DNA from: Oscillospiraceae bacterium
GTDB lineage: Bacteria > Bacillota > Clostridia > Oscillospirales > Acutalibacteraceae
NCBI GenBank assembly: GCA_015066175.1
Contig: SVOW01000003.1
Span: 147,242 to 211,241 of the forward strand
Length of the DNA stretch: 64,000 nt
Direction of reading: 5' to 3'
The notes under the pieces are model-generated. The model had not been told where the DNA came from. It saw only the letters and a list, made by a program, of their open reading frames with translations, and ran no database searches. This document shows positions 59,775-64,000 of the stretch, one piece after another (the first letter of the stretch is position 1; every line of letters begins with the position of its first letter). The position numbers and the translations under genes were made by a program.

Positions 59775-60582
59775 ATATGTATCTTTAGTCGCATCGTTGA
59801 TTCTTGTAATTTCATATTTCAGCCTTCTTTCACCTACAAGTGCGTATTTTTATAAAACTGAAACAAAGGAAACAACAATCACGTTTGAAATGTTTGATGT
59901 TGAACAGACACTTTTTGAGAATGAAGCTACTCTTAAATTCAAGGGTGCAACAAAACTTTGTGATACAGAAGAGCTTCTCTTTGATGAAGTTGCAATCGTA
60001 AAGGAAATAACCGTTAAAAATAATAACAGAGTAGATGGGGCAAGTGCAAGAATCCTTGTTGATATCACACCTCTTGAAAAGTCAGTTGAAAACGGTTTCA
60101 GATATGTTGCATTTATTGAAAAAATAACAAATGAAACTGAAACAGTAGCAGATGGTGAAGAAACAAACACAGTTGTTTCCAAAGGTGCAATAAAAACAGA
60201 ACTTGAAACTTTATTCGAAATTGATGAAAATTCAACTCCTGAAGATATTGAAGCGAAAATTGATGCTCATAATGAAGCACTTAGAAACACTAACGGAAAT
60301 GATAATAAAACAATTCTTGCTCCCGGTGAGAGTGCAACGATAAGAATCATTTTCTGGGTTGAATATGATAATGTTTTGTCATACATTACCAATAGTGAAG
60401 ACATTCCAGGTACAGGCGAAAGTGTATGGCAGAATGCAGGAGAAATTGTAAATATTGAGTATCCTTGCCAGATCAGAATAATTGCAACGCAGGATAATGA
60501 CGAAGCAGTTACAGATGCTTTGACTGAAAAAGAAACAACCACAGAAGCAACGTCAGCAGAAGAAACCACAGAACAACAGTAA
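59746..60582 (+). CDS. Exported protein with SipW-type signal and Thr/Glu tail
   Basis: 278 residues. Start ATG 59746, 6 bases after GAGAGGTGA, overlapping copy 4 of the peptidase by 29 bases. Signal helix ending S-P-T-S-A-Y-F-Y-K-T (residues 29-38). Then about 220 acidic residues with beta character, and a C-terminal T-E-K-E-T-T-T-E-A-T-S-A-E-E-T-T-E tail like the Thr-rich insert of the protein at 58489. I recognise no further domain. It is probably another subunit of the same surface structure. Confidence 0.75.
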   Translation: MSTAKKRTIKYVSLVASLILVISYFSLLSPTSAYFYKTETKETTITFEMFDVEQTLFENEATLKFKGATKLCDTEELLFDEVAIVKEITVKNNNRVDGASARILVDITPLEKSVENGFRYVAFIEKITNETETVADGEETNTVVSKGAIKTELETLFEIDENSTPEDIEAKIDAHNEALRNTNGNDNKTILAPGESATIRIIFWVEYDNVLSYITNSEDIPGTGESVWQNAGEIVNIEYPCQIRIIATQDNDEAVTDALTEKETTTEATSAEETTEQQ

Positions 60583-60600
60583 TTTTGGCAGGTGACAGAA

Positions 60601-61206
60601 TTGAAAAAGAAATTTATTGAAAATAAAAAATTCAGATTTATAGTAATTTTGTCAGTTGTTCTTACAATTGTTATAGGCTCAACTCTTGCATGGTTTATAA
60701 TACGTACCACAGATGTTCTTCAGGAGTTTTCAGCTGCAAACTTCCAGGCTGAGCCTGTATGTTATTTCGATGGCACAGAAGAAACTTTTGTCGGCGAAGA
60801 CGGATTAATCACTCTCAGCGCAAACCCTGAAGACGCCAACTACATCGGCAAATTCCGTGTTGATGTGAAATACAAGGGCGATGGTGCTGGTTACTTAAGA
60901 GTCAGAATGGTGCATGAATATTCAATTAACGGCAATTCAACCCAGCACCCTGCAAATGTACCTTACACCGTATCAGGTGATTGGTACGATAACCGCGGTA
61001 ATGACTATTGCTATTATTACAAAAATGAACTTGATGCAGATGGCGATGCAGAGCAGACACTTAACTTCATCACAGGGAATAACGATATAGATTTAGGTGC
61101 ACTGGCTGACGGCATTGTAATCAAAGTTGCAGTAGAAACTGATATGGTACAGATTAACAGATATCCGCAAATTTGGGGAATGGATAAACTTCCCTGGGTG
61201 GAATAA
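60601..61206 (+). CDS. Exported protein with SipW-type signal
   Basis: 201 residues. Start TTG 60601, 5 bases after AGGTGA. Basic start (K-K-K-F-I-E-N-K-K-F-R-F), signal helix ending G-S-T-L-A-W-F-I-I-R (residues 26-35). The mature part holds Y-L-R-V-R-M-V-H-E-Y and aromatic-rich W-Y-D-N-R-G-N-D-Y-C-Y-Y-Y, and ends L-P-W-V-E. It has an approximately 170-residue beta domain of the size of TasA-family subunits. It follows the 59746 gene by 18 bases. Confidence 0.75.
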   Translation: MKKKFIENKKFRFIVILSVVLTIVIGSTLAWFIIRTTDVLQEFSAANFQAEPVCYFDGTEETFVGEDGLITLSANPEDANYIGKFRVDVKYKGDGAGYLRVRMVHEYSINGNSTQHPANVPYTVSGDWYDNRGNDYCYYYKNELDADGDAEQTLNFITGNNDIDLGALADGIVIKVAVETDMVQINRYPQIWGMDKLPWVE

Positions 61207-61215
61207 AATTAATTA

Positions 61216-61243
61216 ATGGGCCGAGCAATTCGGTCCATTTTAC
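61216..61243 (+). terminator. Hairpin between 60601 and 61268 genes
   Basis: ATGG-CCGA / TCGG-CCAT stem with a GCAA-type loop (61216-61238, G-T pairs included), then TTTTA. It could terminate or attenuate before the last gene of the locus. Confidence 0.55.
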
Positions 61244-61267
61244 TGATATTGAAAGCAGGTGATTCTC

Positions 61268-62914
61268 TTGGCAAAGTCAAAGAAAAATAACAAGAAAAAA
61301 GCAAAGAAAAACAGTAACTATAAAAACGAAGTAATCGAAAAGAAAGTTCCTAAAAAGTCTGAAAAGAAGTTGCAGGAAATAGAACGCAAAGCAAAGCTTA
61401 AAGAGAAAGAAAAGAAAAAAGAAGAAAAAAATCTTGCTAAAAAGCAGAAGCTTGAAGAAAAAGCAAAGAGAAAAGGACTTTCTTCCGTAGCAGAAGAACC
61501 TAAAAAAGAAGAATCTCCTGCGAAAAAAGCTGTTTTTGAGGAAATAAAAGAAACTTCTGTTAAAGAAGAAATTGCAGAAGAAACAGCAGAGTCCGAAACA
61601 GAGCCTGAAATTCAGGAAGAACCTGCCGAAGAAGCAGTTGAACCTGACGCAGAAGAAATCGTTGAAGAAACAGCAGAGTCCGAAACAGAGCCTGAAATTC
61701 AGGAAGAACCTGCCGAAGAAGCAGTTGAACCTGACGCAGAAGAAATCGTTGAAGAAACAGCAGAGTCCGAAACAGAGCCTGAAATTCAGGAAGAACCTGC
61801 CGAAGAAGCAGTTGAACCTGACGCAGAAGAAATCGTTGAAGAAACATCAGAGCCTGAAACGGAGCCTGAAATTCAGGAAGAACCTGCCGAAGAATCAGTT
61901 GAAACTGACGCAGAAGAAATCGTTGAAGAAACATCAGAGCCCGAAACAGAGCCTGAAATTCAGGAAGAACCTGCCGAAGAAGCAGTTGAACCTGACGCAG
62001 AAGAAATCGTTGAAGAAACTGCAGAGCCTGAAAAAGAGCCTGAAGTTCAGGAAGAACCTGCCGAAGAATCAGTTGAAACTGATACAGAAGAAATTGTTGA
62101 AGAAACAGCAGAGCCTGAAACAGAGCCTGAAAATCAGGAAGAAACTGCTGAAAAGGTTGTTGAATCCAAGAAAAAATCTGCTAAAAAATCAGGCAAATCA
62201 GTTAAAAATAATGTTGTTCTGGAAGAAGTCAAGTTTGAAAAATCTGCAAAGACAACATCAAAAAAGGAAACTTCCAAGAAAGCGAAAATGCAGAATAAAC
62301 CTGCAAACAAAAAATCAAAGAAAATTGATTTAGAAAAATTTAATCTTGGTAAAGTCAAATCAACAAACAAGAATATTGTTATCACAGTAGTTGTTGTGTT
62401 TATTGTTATTGCTCTTATTGCAGCGATAGCATCGGAAAGTTTCGGAAGTTCAAAATTTTATCCGACAATTTATACAGGCAGATCTTTTTCAAATGATGAA
62501 GTGGCTGAAATTGCAATTTCAGACGAACAGCAGGCTGCATACATCAAAGCAATGGATGCAAAAGGCGATAAAAAGAATTTCTCTTTCTATTCAAATACTG
62601 AAATTTCAGTTTCAAGAATTGATTCGGCTGTGCCTATCGCTTTTTCAAATCCCACATTTAACACATCAGTTCTCCTTTTCAAACTTGTAGATTCAGATGG
62701 TAGTCTTGTTTACCAGTCTCTTGGCATTGTGCCCGGTAAATATCTGCCCAGCATCCAATTGAGCGAGTATCTGGATTACGGCGAAAATGAGTTTGTTTTG
62801 TATGTATCTGCATTCCGTGCTGTAGAAAACAGCGATCCGGTTGAATTTGAAGTTATAGGAACGCAGAAAGCAAAAATTAAAATTGTTTGCGGCGAAGATT
62901 ATAATATGTCATAA
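61268..62914 (+). CDS. Bitopic protein with acidic 29-residue repeats and outer domain
   Basis: 548 residues. TTG start 7 bases after AGGTGA. Order: a Lys/Glu coil (about 1-100), seven Glu/Pro-rich repeats of 29 residues (about 103-305; E-P-E-I-Q-E-E-P-A-E-E), a Lys-rich stretch (about 306-360), one membrane helix (V-I-T-V-V-V-V-F-I-V-I-A-L-I-A, about 374-394), then an outer domain of about 150 residues. That domain contains Y-Q-S-L-G-I-V-P-G-K-Y-L-P and ends I-K-I-V-C-G, a beta-sandwich-like pattern seen in other Gram-positive surface proteins. The large acidic part is cytoplasmic. Together with the basic/acidic coil of the 36446 protein, it suggests a cytoplasmic scaffold linked to the surface structure (inference). 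Confidence 0.75.
   Translation: MAKSKKNNKKKAKKNSNYKNEVIEKKVPKKSEKKLQEIERKAKLKEKEKKKEEKNLAKKQKLEEKAKRKGLSSVAEEPKKEESPAKKAVFEEIKETSVKEEIAEETAESETEPEIQEEPAEEAVEPDAEEIVEETAESETEPEIQEEPAEEAVEPDAEEIVEETAESETEPEIQEEPAEEAVEPDAEEIVEETSEPETEPEIQEEPAEESVETDAEEIVEETSEPETEPEIQEEPAEEAVEPDAEEIVEETAEPEKEPEVQEEPAEESVETDTEEIVEETAEPETEPENQEETAEKVVESKKKSAKKSGKSVKNNVVLEEVKFEKSAKTTSKKETSKKAKMQNKPANKKSKKIDLEKFNLGKVKSTNKNIVITVVVVFIVIALIAAIASESFGSSKFYPTIYTGRSFSNDEVAEIAISDEQQAAYIKAMDAKGDKKNFSFYSNTEISVSRIDSAVPIAFSNPTFNTSVLLFKLVDSDGSLVYQSLGIVPGKYLPSIQLSEYLDYGENEFVLYVSAFRAVENSDPVEFEVIGTQKAKIKIVCGEDYNMS
61574..62182 (+). repeat. Seven 87-bp tandem repeats
   Basis: Units start at 61574, 61661, 61748, 61835, 61922, 62009 and 62096. 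The first three are almost base-identical; the last is truncated and diverged. Such identity at third codon positions implies recent duplication or gene conversion. Confidence 0.95.
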
Positions 62915-63057
62915 CTGTTCTGCAAACGTTCAAGTTGATTTTTATAATACCGAAGAGCCACCAGTTGGTTTCTTCGGTGTTTTTCCGATATCAGCAGTTT
63001 TTTCACATTTTTTTCAAGTTCGCTGATACGGGCTTTCAGATATTCCTCTTCAGTCAT
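62899..63057 (-). CDS. Small coiled-coil protein, 52 residues
   Basis: ATG at complement 63055-63057, 6 bases after GAGGTGA. The product starts M-T-E-E-E-Y-L-K-A-R-I-S-E-L-E-K and continues with L at heptad spacing (K-K-L-L-I-S-E-K, N-Q-L-V-A-L-R-Y-Y-K-N-Q-L-E-R-L), a single basic coiled coil. It converges on the 61268 gene and overlaps its last 16 bases. I recognise no family; the good ribosome site and regular heptads support it being real. Confidence 0.7.
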   Translation of the reverse strand: MTEEEYLKARISELEKNVKKLLISEKHRRNQLVALRYYKNQLERLQNSYDIL

Positions 63058-63136
63058 TTTATTTCACCTCGGAAATATTTTTGCTTTTCCGAATGGATAT
63101 ATGAATGTAAGTATTTTGAATTTATGAGGTTTAAAA

Positions 63137-63808
63137 ATGGATTTTCAGAAAAAATTGGAAAATTATATATATTCCCTTGGCGTAAGTGATGTTGGTTTTG
63201 CAAAATTAAAAGTGCCTGTAAACGGTATGCAATACGCTGTAAGCTTTGTTGTGCATTTGTCAGAGGCTGTTATTGATGAAATTGATTCAGCACCAACTCA
63301 TACATATTTTCACCATTACAGAACAGTCAATGCATTTATCGACAGAGCAATTCTGCAAACAGGAATGTTTCTGCAGAATTCAGGGTATAAATATATTCCT
63401 GTTGGTGCATCGCAAAGCATAAATAAAGATGGCTGGAATTACAAAGGACTTATTTCATCAAGAATGGTTGCGTGTTTGTCAGGCCTTGGCACAATCGGCA
63501 GAAGTAATATGTTCATTCATAAAGATTTCGGCCCTGCAGTAAGGCTCGGCACACTTCTTACTGATTGTCCTTTTGAAGAAACAGGCGAAGAAATCAAAGA
63601 AAATCTTTGTGGGAATTGCAGAAAATGCGTTGATGCCTGCCCGGCAAAAGCGTTGACAGGCAAAGCTTATACCGAAGGCACATTGCGTGAAGAAATTATT
63701 GACCCTGAAAAATGCAGCGAATTTATGAAAAAAGAATTCAAACACATAGGCAGAGGAGCAGTGTGCGGAATCTGTATGAAAGTCTGCCCTAAAAGAAAGA
63801 TAAAATAA
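63137..63808 (+). CDS. QueG-like protein with two [4Fe-4S] clusters
   Basis: 223 residues. The C-terminal part holds two ferredoxin-type cluster motifs, C-G-N-C-R-K-C-V-D-A-C-P near residue 157 and C-G-I-C-M-K-V-C-P at the end. Before them comes S-S-R-M-V-A-C-L-S-G-L-G-T-I-G-R-S-N, like the loop of epoxyqueuosine reductase (QueG). It is shorter than QueG (about 310-380 residues) and lacks its HEAT-repeat end, so it is a relative and probably not the same enzyme. GAGGT is 6 bases before the ATG. It is likely a cytoplasmic redox protein. Confidence 0.8.
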   Translation: MDFQKKLENYIYSLGVSDVGFAKLKVPVNGMQYAVSFVVHLSEAVIDEIDSAPTHTYFHHYRTVNAFIDRAILQTGMFLQNSGYKYIPVGASQSINKDGWNYKGLISSRMVACLSGLGTIGRSNMFIHKDFGPAVRLGTLLTDCPFEETGEEIKENLCGNCRKCVDACPAKALTGKAYTEGTLREEIIDPEKCSEFMKKEFKHIGRGAVCGICMKVCPKRKIK

Positions 63809-63819
63809 ACAGAAACTCT

Positions 63820-63842
63820 ACTTGTGAATCCAAGTTTTTTTG
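63820..63842 (+). terminator. Terminator after the QueG-like gene
   Basis: Short stem ACTTG / CAAGT with a 6-base loop and seven T. Confidence 0.6.
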
Positions 63843-63886
63843 TGGGATTCGTATTTTGCAAATTTCACTTCATTTTTTACAAACAG

Positions 63887-63914
63887 TTGCAGATTCGTCA
63901 AAATAGTGTATAAT
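63887..63914 (+). promoter_or_regulatory. Promoter of the right-edge zinc-ribbon gene
   Basis: TTGCAG (63887-63892), 16 bases, TATAAT (63909-63914), 34 bases before the ATG. Confidence 0.65.
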
Positions 63915-63948
63915 ATTCTCATAACGAAAAAGCAAAGGGGAAATAACG

Positions 63949-64000
63949 ATGATAGTTTGTCCGAAATGTGGCGGTCAGCTTGCAGACGGTGCAAAATTCT
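63949..64000 (+). CDS. Zinc-ribbon domain protein, N-terminal fragment
   Basis: Only 17 codons are present before the window ends: M-I-V-C-P-K-C-G-G-Q-L-A-D-G-A-K-F. The C-P-K-C knuckle and the D-G-x-K-F ending match the start of the zinc-ribbon protein at 11263-11790 (C-P-R-C, Q-L-P-D-G-S-K-F), so a second C-x-x-C should follow. AAAGGGG lies 9 bases upstream. Confidence 0.75.
   Translation, partial: MIVCPKCGGQLADGAKF

Noticed and set aside
61574..61934. Minus-strand frame of 124 codons with its own repeats
   Set aside because: It mirrors the 87-bp repeats of the plus-strand gene and has no start signals.

Overview
The window reads as chromosomal DNA of an A+T-rich Gram-positive anaerobe, most likely a gut Clostridia member of the Oscillospirales/Ruminococcaceae type. 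Supporting signs are Clostridia-like families (type-2 ArgC, bifunctional ArgJ, DUF975-, DUF2752- and DUF554-like membrane proteins, zinc-ribbon proteins starting M-I-x-C-P), strong AGGAGG ribosome sites with many TTG/GTG starts, sigma-A promoters with 17-base spacers, and hairpin-rich repeats between genes. The taxon is inferred; no rRNA is present.

Layout. 0-4 kb: a partial epimerase, a DUF975-like membrane protein, a secreted GDPD-like pseudoenzyme and a serine hydrolase. 4-10 kb: an arginine operon argC-argJ-argB-argD-argF plus a DUF554 gene, behind a consensus promoter overlapped by probable ArgR boxes. 10-15 kb: a mosaic repeat cluster, small membrane genes, tRNA-Ser(CGA), a hairpin-chain repeat, a lipoprotein gene behind five AATCGTT boxes, and an autoregulated MerR/TipAS regulator. 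15-21.7 kb: a minus-strand operon gltX-glnS-two membrane genes-rarA. 22-26.5 kb: a minus-strand operon trmL-LCP-like-transglutaminase-like-serine hydrolase. 26.5-30.7 kb: a 58-residue membrane peptide behind a 22-bp palindrome, ThuA and two Gfo/Idh/MocA oxidoreductases, separated by further copies of the mosaic repeats.

The most interesting region is 31.0-62.9 kb, a single-direction surface-polymer locus. It holds a degenerate EAL protein, two exported proteins sharing a W-L-E-G-x-D-x-x-C motif, four ER-type (SipW-like, Ser/His) signal peptidases, a membrane-anchored McrB-like AAA+ ATPase, a DUF2357-like protein with an approximately 400-residue charged coiled coil, a 5906-residue GLUG-repeat surface protein with a TTQAP stalk, four more small exported proteins, and a bitopic protein with seven near-identical 87-bp repeats. 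Five of the exported proteins carry the same T-x-[AC]-[WY]-F signature at the end of the signal helix, the hallmark of SipW/TasA-type substrates. I infer a TasA-like fibre or matrix system in which dedicated peptidases process nearby subunits, while the AAA+/coiled-coil pair works on the cytoplasmic face. That combination is the best candidate here for an undescribed system.

The right end carries a 52-residue coiled-coil gene on the minus strand, a QueG-like ferredoxin-fold protein and the start of another zinc-ribbon gene.
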